This document shows, in pieces, positions 9,277 to 17,844 of a stretch of 64,000 nt of DNA. Within the stretch, counting starts at the first letter, position 1. Each line of letters starts with the position of its first letter. Under the pieces are notes generated by a model, which was given only the letters and a program-made list of their open reading frames with translations, was not told the origin of the DNA and searched no databases. Position numbers and translations under genes: made by a program. Origin of the DNA: Natronosporangium sp035305625 (GTDB lineage: Bacteria > Actinomycetota > Actinomycetes > Mycobacteriales > Micromonosporaceae); contig CAWEKD010000005.1 of the NCBI GenBank assembly GCA_963809545.1, positions 1,240,001-1,304,000 on the forward strand. The letters run 5' to 3'.

Positions 9277-11163
9277 GTGGTGATCTCTCCAATGCTGGCA
9301 GTATCCGGGGAACTGCCAACCGGAGACGACTGGACCTACGAACTGAAGTGGGATGGGGTCCGGGCGTTGGCGGTGGTCAGGTCCGGGCAGATCCACCTGT
9401 ACGCCCGCTCCGGCACCGAGATCACCGTTGCTTACCCGGAGCTGGGCGGCCTCGCGGCGGCGGTCACCGACGCGGTCGGGGAGGACGGCGAGACGCTGCT
9501 CGACGGGGAAGTGGTGGTCCTGGACGACGCCGGCCACCCCTCATTTTCGGCGCTGGCCGAGCGAATGCACGTTCGAGACCCAGAGCGCGCCGCCCACCTG
9601 GCGGACACCGTGCCCGTCACCTACATGATCTTCGACCTGCTGGTGCGGGGCGGTACGGACCTGACCCACCAGCCCTACCAGCAGCGGCGGGAGCAGCTGG
9701 AGGAGCTGGGACTGGCCGGCCCCCACTGGCTGGTGCCGCCCTCCTTCTCGGACGGGCCGGCCACCATGGCGGCCGCGATCGAACACACCCTGGAGGGAGT
9801 GGTGGCCAAGCGGCGGTCGTCGCCCTACCGCCCCGGCACGCGCTCCCCGGACTGGGTCAAGGTCAAGCAGGAGGAGACCGGCGATTTCGTGGTCGGCGGC
9901 TGGCGCTCCGGAGCCCGCCGGTTGGGGGCGTTGCTGGTGGGGGCACCAGCTGACGACGGTCGACTGGTCTTTCAAGGTCGGGTCGGGGGCGGGATCAGCG
10001 GGGCCGCGGAGGAGTCACTCCTGGCCGCGCTGCAGCCACTGGTGATCGACGAATCACCGTTCGCCGGACCGGTACCCCCGCCGGACGCGCGGGGAGCGGT
10101 GTGGGTGCGCCCGCAGGTCGTGGTGGAGGTCCGGTACGCCCAGCGCACACCCGATGGCCGGCTACGGTTCCCCCGATTCCTGCGGCAGCGGCCGGACAAG
10201 ACCCCGGACGAGGCGGACCGGGCACCGACGCTCCCACCCGGGCCGCCGTCGGTGGTCAGCCAGCTGGAGCCGGGTGATACCCGCGTACGGGTGGACAACC
10301 GCCTCCTCAAACTGTCCAACCTGGATAAAGTGCTGTATCCGATCACCGGGTTCACCAAGGGGGAGGTGATCGACTACTACGCCCGGGTGGCGCCGGTGCT
10401 GTTGCCACATCTGCGGGATCGGGCACTGACCCGGATCCGGTTCCCCGACGGCGTAGATGAACCGTCCTTCTTTGAGAAGAACCGACCCCCCGGCACCCCG
10501 CACTGGGTACATACCGAGACCCTGACGGTCCCCAGCTCCACCCGCGGCCGGGAGACACTGGACTATGTGGTCGCCGACGACCTGGCGACCCTGGTGTGGT
10601 TGGCGAACCTGGCCGCGCTGGAACTGCACACCCACCAGTGGCGGATCGGCGCGGACGGCCCCGACCTGTTGGTGGTGGACCTGGATCCGGGCCCGCCGGC
10701 CGGCCTGGCCGAGTGCGCACAGGTGGCGCTGCGGCTACGGGACCGGCTAGCCGCAGACGGGTTGACCGCCTACGCCAAGACCTCCGGCCGCAAGGGGATG
10801 CAGCTCTACTGCGCGATCTCCGCCCGCCAGCCCGCCGAGGTGGTGACCGGCTATCTGCGGCGGATCGCCACCGAGTTGGCTCGAGAAGACCCGAAGCGGA
10901 TCACCGCGCGGATGACCCGCCGGCTGCGCCCCGGCAAGGTGTTCATCGACTGGAGTCAGAACATCGCCAGCAAGACCACGGTGGCTCCGTACTCGCTGCG
11001 CGCGGAGCCGATCCCGTCAGTGTCCACTCCGGTCAGCTGGGAGGAGGTCGCCGCCGGACAGCTGGGCCGGTTCAGCCCCGAACAGGTGCTGCGCCGAGTG
11101 GACGAGCAGGGAGACCTGTTCGCGCCCCTGCTGCAGCCGGGCCCACCGGTACCGGAGGAGTAG
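9277..11163 (+). CDS. ligD: ATP-dependent DNA ligase LigD (ligase and polymerase domains)
   Basis: About 628 residues. Residues 1-190 are the ATP-dependent ligase nucleotidyltransferase domain, with the adenylated lysine in YELKWDGVRAL. Residues 200-320 are an OB-fold. From about 335 there is a LigD polymerase/primase domain (KVLYPITGFTKGEVIDYY, VVDLDPGPPAGL, KTSGRKGMQLY). No 3'-phosphoesterase domain is visible. The order ligase then polymerase is the reverse of mycobacterial LigD. The enzyme repairs double-strand breaks with Ku. Start candidates are GTG 9277 or 9280 and ATG 9292; none has a strong ribosome site. Confidence 0.92.
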   Translation: MVISPMLAVSGELPTGDDWTYELKWDGVRALAVVRSGQIHLYARSGTEITVAYPELGGLAAAVTDAVGEDGETLLDGEVVVLDDAGHPSFSALAERMHVRDPERAAHLADTVPVTYMIFDLLVRGGTDLTHQPYQQRREQLEELGLAGPHWLVPPSFSDGPATMAAAIEHTLEGVVAKRRSSPYRPGTRSPDWVKVKQEETGDFVVGGWRSGARRLGALLVGAPADDGRLVFQGRVGGGISGAAEESLLAALQPLVIDESPFAGPVPPPDARGAVWVRPQVVVEVRYAQRTPDGRLRFPRFLRQRPDKTPDEADRAPTLPPGPPSVVSQLEPGDTRVRVDNRLLKLSNLDKVLYPITGFTKGEVIDYYARVAPVLLPHLRDRALTRIRFPDGVDEPSFFEKNRPPGTPHWVHTETLTVPSSTRGRETLDYVVADDLATLVWLANLAALELHTHQWRIGADGPDLLVVDLDPGPPAGLAECAQVALRLRDRLAADGLTAYAKTSGRKGMQLYCAISARQPAEVVTGYLRRIATELAREDPKRITARMTRRLRPGKVFIDWSQNIASKTTVAPYSLRAEPIPSVSTPVSWEEVAAGQLGRFSPEQVLRRVDEQGDLFAPLLQPGPPVPEE

Positions 11164-11177
11164 TCGGACCGGCCGGG

Positions 11178-12422
11178 TCAGCTGCGCACCTGGCCGGAGC
11201 CGGTCACCACGTACTTGGTGGAGGTCAGCTCCGGCAGCCCCATCGGCCCCCGGGCGTGCAGCTTCTGCGTGGAGATACCGATCTCCGCCCCGAACCCGAA
11301 CTCGCCCCCGTCCACGAACCGGGTGGAGGCGTTGACCAGCACCGCCGCCGCGTCCACCCGGGTGGTGAAGGTCTCGGCCGCACTCGCCGAATCGGTGATG
11401 ATCGCCTCCGAGTGGCCACTGCCGTACCGGTCGATGTGCGCGATCGCGTCCTCGAGCGAGTCCACCACCGCCACCGCCAGATCCAGCGACAGGTATTCGG
11501 TGGCGAAGTCCTCCTCGGTGACCGGTAGTACCTCCGGGTCGTGCGCCCGCACCCGCTCGTCGCCGCGCAGGGTGACCCCGGCCTCGCGGAGCGCCGGCAG
11601 CACCCGCGGCAGGAACGTGTCCGCCACCGCCTGGTGCACCAGCAGCGTCTCCGCCGCATTGCACACGCTCGGCCGGTGGGTCTTGGCGTTCATCACGATC
11701 GGCAGCGCGATGTCCAGATCGGCGGCGGCGTCCACGTACACGTGACAGTTGCCCACCCCGGTCTCGATCACCGGCACCGTGGATTCGGTGACCACCGACT
11801 GGATCAGCGACGCCCCGCCGCGCGGGATCAGGACGTCCACCAGGCCGCGGGCCCGCATCAGCTCCTTGACCGACTCGCGGCTGCTGGCGTCCACCAGCTG
11901 CACCGCATCCGCGGGCAGACCGACCCGGGTGAGCGCGTCGCGCATCAACGTCACCAGCGCGGCGTTGGAGTGAGCAGCGGAGGAGGATCCCCGCAGCAGC
12001 GCCGCGTTACCGGACTTCAGGCAGATGCCGGCCGCGTCCACGGTCACGTTCGGGCGGCTCTCGTAGATGATCCCCACCACCCCGAACGGCACCCGGACCT
12101 GCCGTAGGCGCAGCCCGTTGGGCAGGGTGGCGCCCCGGACCACCTCCCCGACCGGGTCGGGCAGCGCCGCCATCTGCCGCAGCGCGTCGGCGATGCCGCT
12201 GATCCGGGCGTCGGTGAGGGTGAGCCGGTCCAGCAGCGCCGGACTCATCCCCGCCTCGCGGCCCGCGGTCACGTCCTGTTGGTTGGCGGCCAGCACCGTG
12301 TCCGCGCCGGCCAGGAGCGCGTCGGCCATGGCGTGCAGCGCCGCGTCCTTGACTGTCCGGGTCGCCACCGCCAGCTCGGCGGCGGCCGCCCGGGCCCGCT
12401 CCGCCTGCTTGTGCACGCTCAT
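11178..12422 (-). CDS. proA: Glutamate-5-semialdehyde dehydrogenase (gamma-glutamyl phosphate reductase)
   Basis: A 414-residue enzyme of the aldehyde dehydrogenase superfamily that reduces gamma-glutamyl phosphate with NADPH in proline synthesis. The catalytic cysteine is in HRPSVCNAAETLL, and the cofactor region GVVGIIYESRPNVTVDA and the LIPRGGASLI motif are characteristic. proB lies immediately upstream on the same strand with a 19-bp gap, giving the usual proBA operon. Confidence 0.95.
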   Translation of the reverse strand: MSVHKQAERARAAAAELAVATRTVKDAALHAMADALLAGADTVLAANQQDVTAGREAGMSPALLDRLTLTDARISGIADALRQMAALPDPVGEVVRGATLPNGLRLRQVRVPFGVVGIIYESRPNVTVDAAGICLKSGNAALLRGSSSAAHSNAALVTLMRDALTRVGLPADAVQLVDASSRESVKELMRARGLVDVLIPRGGASLIQSVVTESTVPVIETGVGNCHVYVDAAADLDIALPIVMNAKTHRPSVCNAAETLLVHQAVADTFLPRVLPALREAGVTLRGDERVRAHDPEVLPVTEEDFATEYLSLDLAVAVVDSLEDAIAHIDRYGSGHSEAIITDSASAAETFTTRVDAAAVLVNASTRFVDGGEFGFGAEIGISTQKLHARGPMGLPELTSTKYVVTGSGQVRS

Positions 12423-12441
12423 GAGCTTCTCCTCATCTTCC

Positions 12442-13578
12442 TCACGACAGCAGTACCAGGTCGTCGCGGTGGACGACCTCCCGCTCGTACTCCGGCCCCA
12501 ACGCCGCGGCCAACTCGGTGGTGCTGCGCCCCAGCAGCGGAGGGAGTTCGCCCGCGTCGTAGTTCACCAGCCCCCGGGCCACCGGCCGCCCGCGCGGGTC
12601 CACCAGATCGACCGGGTCACCAGCGGTGAAACCCCCGTCCACGCCGGTGATGCCGGCTGGCAGCAGTGACTTGCGGCGCTGCACCACCGCGGTCACCGCC
12701 CCGTCGTCCAGGTACAGCCGCCCGCGGGGGGTGGTGGCGTGGGCCAGCCAATGCAGCCGGGCGGTGGGGCGGCGCGGAGCGGGATGGAACAGGGTGCCGA
12801 CCGGTTCTCCCGTCAGCGCCGGGCCGGCCTGGGTGGCGTGCGTCAACACCACCGGAATCCCCGCCCCGGTGGCGATTCGGGCCGCCTCCACTTTGGTGAC
12901 CATGCCGCCGGTGCCCACCCCGGCCCGGCCGGCCCGCCCCAGCCGTACGCCGACCAAGTCTTGTTCGTCGCGGACCTGCGCTATCCGACGGCTGTCGGGC
13001 CGGCGGGGATCGCCGGTCCACAGCCCGTCCACATCGGTCAACAAAATCAGCGCCTCGGCGTGGACCAGCGCCGCTACCAGCGCCGCCAGCCGGTCGTTGT
13101 CGCCGAACCGGATCTCGTCGGTAGCCACGGTGTCGTTCTCGTTCACGATCGGCACCGCGTGCAGGTCGAGCAGCTTGCGCAGGGTCCGGTACGCGTTGCG
13201 ATAGCGGGCACGCCGGGTCACGTCGTCCACGGTCAGCAGTACCTGGCCGATCATTCGACCGTGTCGGGCGAACGCAGCCGCGTACCGGCCGATCAACAGC
13301 CCCTGCCCGACGCTGGCGGCGGCCTGCTGGCTGGCCAGGTCGGTGGGGCGGCGAGGCATCCCGAGCGGGGCGAGCCCGGCGGCGATCGCCCCGGAGGAGA
13401 CCAGCACGACCTCCCGGCCCGCCGCAACCTGCGCGGCCAACGTGTCTACCAGCGCGTCCAACCGGTCCCCGTCCAGACCACCGGCGGCGGTGGTCAGCGA
13501 CGATGAGCCGACCTTGACCACCACGCGCCGAGCGCCGGCGACCGCGGCGCGCCTGTCACCCCCACCATCTGCGCGCAC
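12442..13578 (-). CDS. proB: Glutamate 5-kinase
   Basis: This 378-residue protein is the first proline-pathway enzyme, phosphorylating glutamate. The N-terminal amino-acid kinase domain shows VVKVGSSSLT, VNENDTVATDE and GTGGMVTKVEAA, and the C-terminal 75 residues form the RNA-binding-like PUA domain (GITGVDGGFTAGDPVDLVD). The GTG at 13578 (VRADGGG) is chosen because upstream sequence loses similarity. The ribosome site is weak. It is followed by proA. Confidence 0.93.
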   Translation of the reverse strand: MRADGGGDRRAAVAGARRVVVKVGSSSLTTAAGGLDGDRLDALVDTLAAQVAAGREVVLVSSGAIAAGLAPLGMPRRPTDLASQQAAASVGQGLLIGRYAAAFARHGRMIGQVLLTVDDVTRRARYRNAYRTLRKLLDLHAVPIVNENDTVATDEIRFGDNDRLAALVAALVHAEALILLTDVDGLWTGDPRRPDSRRIAQVRDEQDLVGVRLGRAGRAGVGTGGMVTKVEAARIATGAGIPVVLTHATQAGPALTGEPVGTLFHPAPRRPTARLHWLAHATTPRGRLYLDDGAVTAVVQRRKSLLPAGITGVDGGFTAGDPVDLVDPRGRPVARGLVNYDAGELPPLLGRSTTELAAALGPEYEREVVHRDDLVLLS

Positions 13579-13668
13579 CGGACCATTCTGCCTGCTGCTC
13601 CGGGCAAATCCAGCACCGCTTCCCACATGGTGACCAGGGCCGCCGCTTCGGCGTAGGCTGCCGCCGTG

Positions 13669-13980
13669 ATGGAACCGGACGAGTACGTCGAAGCGGTGCT
13701 CTCGCTGGTGGAACAGATCCCACCGGGCCGGGTGATGAGCTACGGGGCGATCGCCGATGCGCTCGCGGAGGTGTCCGGCCGCTGCTCGCCTCGGCGGGTG
13801 GGCACCATCATGGCCCAGTACGGCGGCAGCGTGCCGTGGCATCGGGTGGTGGCGGCCAACGGCCGGTTGGTACCCGGGCACGAGCAGCAGGCCCGGGAGC
13901 GGCTGCTGGCGGAGGGCACCCCCATGCGCGGAGACCGGGTCGACATGGCCGCGGCCGCGTGGTACCCGCCGCAGCCCTGA
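13669..13980 (+). CDS. Alkyltransferase-like protein (ATL; DNA lesion-sensing MGMT homologue)
   Basis: A 103-residue protein equals the C-terminal DNA-binding domain of O6-methylguanine methyltransferase. In active MGMT the motif is PCHRV; here it is PWHRVV, so the alkyl-accepting cysteine is a tryptophan. That is the signature of ATL proteins, which bind O6-alkylguanine without repairing it and channel it to nucleotide excision repair. The arginine finger context (SPRRVGTIM) is retained. The start may be GTG 13666 or ATG 13669. It is near the NHEJ genes but transcribed separately. Confidence 0.9.
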   Translation: MEPDEYVEAVLSLVEQIPPGRVMSYGAIADALAEVSGRCSPRRVGTIMAQYGGSVPWHRVVAANGRLVPGHEQQARERLLAEGTPMRGDRVDMAAAAWYPPQP

Positions 13981-14030
13981 CCGGTGCGGAGGAGGCGAGC
14001 GGTCCGGGTGGGCGGAGTAGGGTGAGTCGC

Positions 14031-14591
14031 ATGGGTCCGTTGCCGGCTGTGCTGGGGGAACCGATCCGGTTCACGCTCAATTGGGGGCGGCGCTATTCCC
14101 TGTGGGTGTTCAACTTCGGGCTGGCCTGCTGCGCGGTCGAGTTCATCGCCAGCAGTGTGGGGCGGCACGACCTCACCCAGCTGGGCGTGGCCCCGTTCGC
14201 CCCGGGGCCGCAACAGGCGGACCTGATGGTGGTGTCCGGCACGGTCACCGACAAGTTGGCCCCGGCGATCAAGCGGGCGTACGACCAGATGCCCGACCCC
14301 AAGTACGTGATTTCGTTCGGGGCATGCGCCAACAGCGGCGGCCCCTACTGGGATTCGTACTCGGTCACCAAGGGGGTCGACCAACTGATCCCGGTGGACG
14401 TATATGTGCCCGGTTGCCCGCCTCGGCCCGAGGCGCTGCTCCATGGGCTGCTGCGCTTGCAGGAGAAGCTGGCCGGCGCTCCGGATGATTCATCCGGAGC
14501 GGCTGACCCGGGAGCTCGCGCCGACTCGTCCCGGGCGGACAGTTCGCTCGCCGGGCTGACCGCGCCGGTGGTGCGCCCCCTCACGCCGTAA
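14031..14591 (+). CDS. nuoB: NADH-quinone oxidoreductase subunit B-like protein
   Basis: This 186-residue protein carries the ligands of the N2 4Fe-4S cluster, namely the tandem cysteines in LACCAVEF, the cysteine of GACANSGGPYW and that of VPGCPPRPEALL. NuoB passes electrons to quinone at the Q-module of complex I. The last 40 residues are a disordered Ser/Asp/Ala tail (SSRADSSLAGL) beyond the normal fold. nuoC follows after 58 bp, but no nuoA, D, H or membrane-arm genes are present nearby, so it is probably a secondary or remnant complex I copy. Confidence 0.9.
   Translation: MGPLPAVLGEPIRFTLNWGRRYSLWVFNFGLACCAVEFIASSVGRHDLTQLGVAPFAPGPQQADLMVVSGTVTDKLAPAIKRAYDQMPDPKYVISFGACANSGGPYWDSYSVTKGVDQLIPVDVYVPGCPPRPEALLHGLLRLQEKLAGAPDDSSGAADPGARADSSRADSSLAGLTAPVVRPLTP
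14477..14501. repeat. Perfect 12-bp inverted repeat inside the nuoB 3' end
   Basis: CGCTCCGGATGA, one spacer base, then its complement, all within the codons of the disordered NuoB tail. It can form a stable hairpin in the nuoB-nuoC message and could affect mRNA decay or attenuation. No U-tract follows. Confidence 0.6.
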
Positions 14592-14649
14592 CCGGCGAGT
14601 CGGATCCGGTCCTGGCCGCCGGCGGGGGTTCGTCGCCTGACCCGGGCAT

Positions 14650-15255
14650 ATGATCGGGGCCATGACGCCCGAGGAGGTCGGTAATCGCCTGTTGGCCGTG
14701 CTGGGCCTGCAGGAGGGCGCGGACATGACCGTCTCTGGAGGCGGTCCTGGTCACGCGCGCGCCACCGTCGACGTACCGGCGGATCGGTGGGTGGAGGCGC
14801 TGCGGGCTGCCCGGGACGATGCGGAGCTGGCGTGCGACTTCTTCGACTGGCTGTCCGCGGTCGACGAGCAGGAGCGTGGGTTCGCGGTGGTCGCGCACCT
14901 GTGGTCGACCCGCCACCGACACGGGCTGCTGGTGCGCACCTGGCTGCCGCGGGAGGCGCCGGCGGTGGCCTCGGTGGTGGAGATCTACCCGGGGGCGGCC
15001 TGGCACGAGCGGGAAACCCACGAAATGTTCGGGATCGACTTTCCCGGCCACCCCAACCTGGCCCCGCTGCTGCTGCCGCCGGAGTTTGAGGGGCATCCGC
15101 TGCGGAAGGACTTCGTACTGGCTTCCCGCGTGGCCAAGGAATGGCCGGGGACCAAGGAACCGGGCGGTGACGCGGGCGCGGGCCGGCGGCCGCCGATGCG
15201 TCCCCCGGGCGTACCGGCTCCCGGGGAGTGGGGACCACCGGACCTCAACCAGTAG
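14650..15255 (+). CDS. nuoC: NADH-quinone oxidoreductase subunit C-like protein (30 kDa)
   Basis: A protein of 201 residues (197 if ATG 14662 is used) with the 30-kDa subunit signature ERETHEMFGIDFPGHP followed by LLLPPEFEGHPLRKDF. NuoC is a peripheral-arm subunit that normally packs against NuoD. The C-terminal tail is proline- and glycine-rich. It is downstream of nuoB and tail-to-tail with the Uma2 gene, overlapping it by 11 bp. The usual partner nuoD is absent. Confidence 0.88.
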   Translation: MIGAMTPEEVGNRLLAVLGLQEGADMTVSGGGPGHARATVDVPADRWVEALRAARDDAELACDFFDWLSAVDEQERGFAVVAHLWSTRHRHGLLVRTWLPREAPAVASVVEIYPGAAWHERETHEMFGIDFPGHPNLAPLLLPPEFEGHPLRKDFVLASRVAKEWPGTKEPGGDAGAGRRPPMRPPGVPAPGEWGPPDLNQ

Positions 15256-15817
15256 CGCGGGCGATCCGGGAGAACTCCGCGACCGGAAGGTCGATGGGCC
15301 AGGGTTCGCTGGCGCGGAGGCGGTCGGTGTGGCGGCCGGTGGGGTGGTAGGTGTGGTGGTGGGTGAGTTGGTGGGTGTGGATGGCGATGGTGGGGTGGGT
15401 TTCGATTCGCCAGTAGTGGGGGATGCCGGCGTGGGCGTACAGGCGGGGTTTGGTGATGCGGTCCATGGTGGTGGAGCCGGGGGAGACCACCTCGACGACC
15501 AGCAGCACCTCATGCGGCGCGAATGACGTCGGCCAACCAGCCGCCGCCTTGGCGCTCACCACCATCACATCAGGGACCACTGCCCGGTAACGGTTGATCC
15601 GCAGTTGGACGCCCTGCACCACGCCCCATTCCGGCGGGCACGCTGCTTCCAGCTCACCCTCGACCCTGGAGGCGATCTTCTGATGTAGATAGCTCGGTGA
15701 GGGGGACACGAACAGCGCTCCGTCGATGAGTTCGCGGCGGACGCCGTCCTCGGGGAGCGCATCGAGGTCGTCAGTGGTCCACCGATCCCGGTGGCGGACA
15801 CTGAGCGCAGCGGTCAT
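15245..15817 (-). CDS. Uma2 family (DUF820) restriction endonuclease-like protein
   Basis: The 190 residues have the PD-(D/E)XK-like Uma2 fold: ELIDGALFVSPSPSYLHQ, VVPDVMVV and LLVVEVVSPGS. The family is expanded in actinomycetes and cyanobacteria, and its biological role is unsettled. The C-terminal third holds a His/Thr-rich run (THQLTHHHTYHPTGRHT), which makes the complementary strand strongly G/T-rich. It is a lone gene between nuoC and the lipid operon. Confidence 0.85.
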   Translation of the reverse strand: MTAALSVRHRDRWTTDDLDALPEDGVRRELIDGALFVSPSPSYLHQKIASRVEGELEAACPPEWGVVQGVQLRINRYRAVVPDVMVVSAKAAAGWPTSFAPHEVLLVVEVVSPGSTTMDRITKPRLYAHAGIPHYWRIETHPTIAIHTHQLTHHHTYHPTGRHTDRLRASEPWPIDLPVAEFSRIARATG

Positions 15818-15956
15818 GCGTACTCCTTCGGACGAGGTTCGGGATCCCGGCCGAAATGTATGTCGGGATTTCCGGCGGAAAGGCCGTTTCCTGGATCGGA
15901 GAACAGGACACTTCGGTGGTGCGGGGGTCAGCGGGTCATGCCCTCCTGGGGCGGTA

Positions 15957-16000
15957 CCTAGGTGACATATCCGCAGCTCCTAGGTGACTTGCCTAGTCAC
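15957..16000. promoter_or_regulatory. Direct and inverted repeats upstream of the OleA-like operon (candidate operator)
   Basis: CCTAGGTGAC occurs twice, at 15957-15966 and 15979-15988, with starts 22 bp apart (two helical turns). The second copy overlaps an inverted repeat GTGACT-tgcct-AGTCAC at 15984-16000. The array ends 55 bp before the ATG of the thiolase gene. It is suited to bind a dimeric regulator, possibly the response regulator encoded at the end of the same operon; that link is inference. Confidence 0.55.
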
Positions 16001-16054
16001 AGTTGAGTACGCCGACTCAGGTGGCCGGTGGTTCCCGGTGCGACGCTGATCCAC

Positions 16055-17092
16055 ATGACTGAGATCCGCTCGTGTTCTCATGTGTCCGGCCATGCCGGTC
16101 TGGTGGGGATTACCGGGGTAGGGGCGTGCCTGCCCGATCAGATCGTCACGTCGCAGGAGGTGCAGGAGCGGATTGAACACGCGAGCGGACTGACCCTGCC
16201 GTGCGGCATCGTGAGTCGGCTCACCGGGATCTGCACCCGCCGGATGGCGGCCTCCGACGAGTACGCCTCCACCTTGGCGGTGCGGGCCGCCCGTGTCGCG
16301 CTCAACTCAGCCGGGGTGGATCCGCACGACATCGACCTGCTGCTGTTCGCGTCGGCGACCCGGGACCTGGCGGAGCCCGCCACCGCGCACATCGTGCAGG
16401 CCGAGTTGGGGACGCGGGCGCACACCCTGGATGTCACCAACGCCTGCAACAGTTTCCTCAATGGAATTGACCTTGCTCGGTCGATGATCCTCGCTGGTCG
16501 CGCCAGCCGGGCGCTGGTGGTGACCGGAGAGACGCCCACGCGAGCGATCCGCTGGCAGCTGAACGACCCATCGGAGTTGCTGTCGGCGTTCGCCGGTTAC
16601 ACCTTCGGCGACGCGGGAGCCGCGGTGGTGCTGGAGCCGGTGGCGTCCGGCGGGATCATCGATCTGGACACCGAGACCCATTCCGAGCACTGGCGAGTCG
16701 GGGGGATTCCAGGCGGGGGCTCCCGCCACCCGCGCGGTGACGAGTACACGTACTTTCAGGGGGACGGGCGGAGCCTGCGTGCCGTGTTCGAGAAGATCGG
16801 CCCGGACATCCTGCACCGGGTGGCGCACCGCACCGGGCTGAAACTCACCGACTACGCCAAGGTGCTGGTGCATCAGGTGACCATGCCCTATCTGGAGCGG
16901 TTTGTAGAGGTGACCGGGGTGCCGCGCAGTGCACTGGAGATCACCGTCACTGAGTTGGGGAACATCGCTAGCGCCACGCTCGGGGTCCAGCTTGCCCGAA
17001 GTTACTCCATGCTGGACAGAGGAGACCGGGTGCTGTTCGTGGGCCTCGGTGGCGGGGTGAGCGTGACGACGATGGTGTGGGAGAAGTCATGA
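16055..17092 (+). CDS. OleA-like thiolase / 3-oxoacyl-ACP synthase III family protein
   Basis: A 345-residue condensing enzyme. The catalytic triad is Cys131 (DVTNACNSF), His273 (LVHQV) and Asn303 (ELGNIAS). The Cys-His and His-Asn spacings, 142 and 30, equal those I recall for Xanthomonas OleA (C143, H285, N315). The motif RDLAEPATA holds Glu107, matching the OleA base Glu117 in its EPSTA motif, which FabH lacks. OleA joins two acyl-CoAs head to head by non-decarboxylative Claisen condensation, so that is the likely reaction. The ATG at 16055 is preferred to GTG 16028. It leads a seven-gene operon and overlaps the next gene by ATGA. Confidence 0.8.
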   Translation: MTEIRSCSHVSGHAGLVGITGVGACLPDQIVTSQEVQERIEHASGLTLPCGIVSRLTGICTRRMAASDEYASTLAVRAARVALNSAGVDPHDIDLLLFASATRDLAEPATAHIVQAELGTRAHTLDVTNACNSFLNGIDLARSMILAGRASRALVVTGETPTRAIRWQLNDPSELLSAFAGYTFGDAGAAVVLEPVASGGIIDLDTETHSEHWRVGGIPGGGSRHPRGDEYTYFQGDGRSLRAVFEKIGPDILHRVAHRTGLKLTDYAKVLVHQVTMPYLERFVEVTGVPRSALEITVTELGNIASATLGVQLARSYSMLDRGDRVLFVGLGGGVSVTTMVWEKS

Positions 17093-17844
17093 CCACGCTG
17101 TGGGTGATAGTCCCCGCTTATCAGGAAGAAGCGAGCATCGGTGCGACGCTGGCGGCGCTGGCTGCCCAGACCGACCGTGACTTCACCCTGCTGGTGGTAG
17201 ACAACGGCTCCACCGACGGTACGGCTGAGGTGGCCCGGAGCTTTGCGGCCACGGCACCGTTCCCGGTGCACGTGCTGTCCGAGCCGGAGCGTGGCGTGGG
17301 CTGCGCCGTAGACACCGGTTTCCGGTACGCCATCGACCATGGCGCCACCTTCCTGGCCCGGACCGACGCCGACTGCCTGCCGCATCCCGGTTGGGTGGCG
17401 GCGGCCCGGTCCGCCCTGGCCGCAGGCGCGGCCATGGTGTGTGGACAGATCCGGGCCCGCCGCGACGAACACGGGCTGCTGGGGCGGGCCGGGTTCCGGG
17501 TGGTGGTGTGGCTCGCCGCCTGGTTTGGTCGGTGGCGTCCGGCCAACCGGGGGCCGCAGTTCCGCACCCCGTACCGGATGCACGCCGGTAACAACATGGC
17601 CATCACCGCCGAGGCGTACCTCGGGTGCGGCGGGATGCCCCGGCGCCCGTCCCCCACCGACCGGATTTTCCTGAACCGGGTCCGTCGGTACACCTCGGCG
17701 ATCGTGTATCGGCGGGACATGGTGGTGGAGAACTCCACCCGGCGCCTGCGGGCCTATGGGCTGATCGGCGCCGCCCGGTGGTATCTGGACCGTGGCAGCG
17801 GCAGCCGCCCGGCCGACCCTCGCCCCGCGGTGGGGAGGCGCTGA
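17089..17844 (+). CDS. Glycosyltransferase family 2
   Basis: A 251-residue GT-A fold enzyme. Its N-terminus WVIVPAYQEEASIGATL, the nucleotide-binding VVDNGSTDGTAE and the metal-binding RTDADCLP are all present. There are no clear multiple membrane helices, although VVVWLAAWF could associate with a membrane. ATGA and TGATG overlaps on both sides place it inside the lipid operon, where it could glycosylate the lipid product. A sugar-transfer step is not part of known ole pathways, so its role is open. Confidence 0.85.
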   Translation: MTTLWVIVPAYQEEASIGATLAALAAQTDRDFTLLVVDNGSTDGTAEVARSFAATAPFPVHVLSEPERGVGCAVDTGFRYAIDHGATFLARTDADCLPHPGWVAAARSALAAGAAMVCGQIRARRDEHGLLGRAGFRVVVWLAAWFGRWRPANRGPQFRTPYRMHAGNNMAITAEAYLGCGGMPRRPSPTDRIFLNRVRRYTSAIVYRRDMVVENSTRRLRAYGLIGAARWYLDRGSGSRPADPRPAVGRR

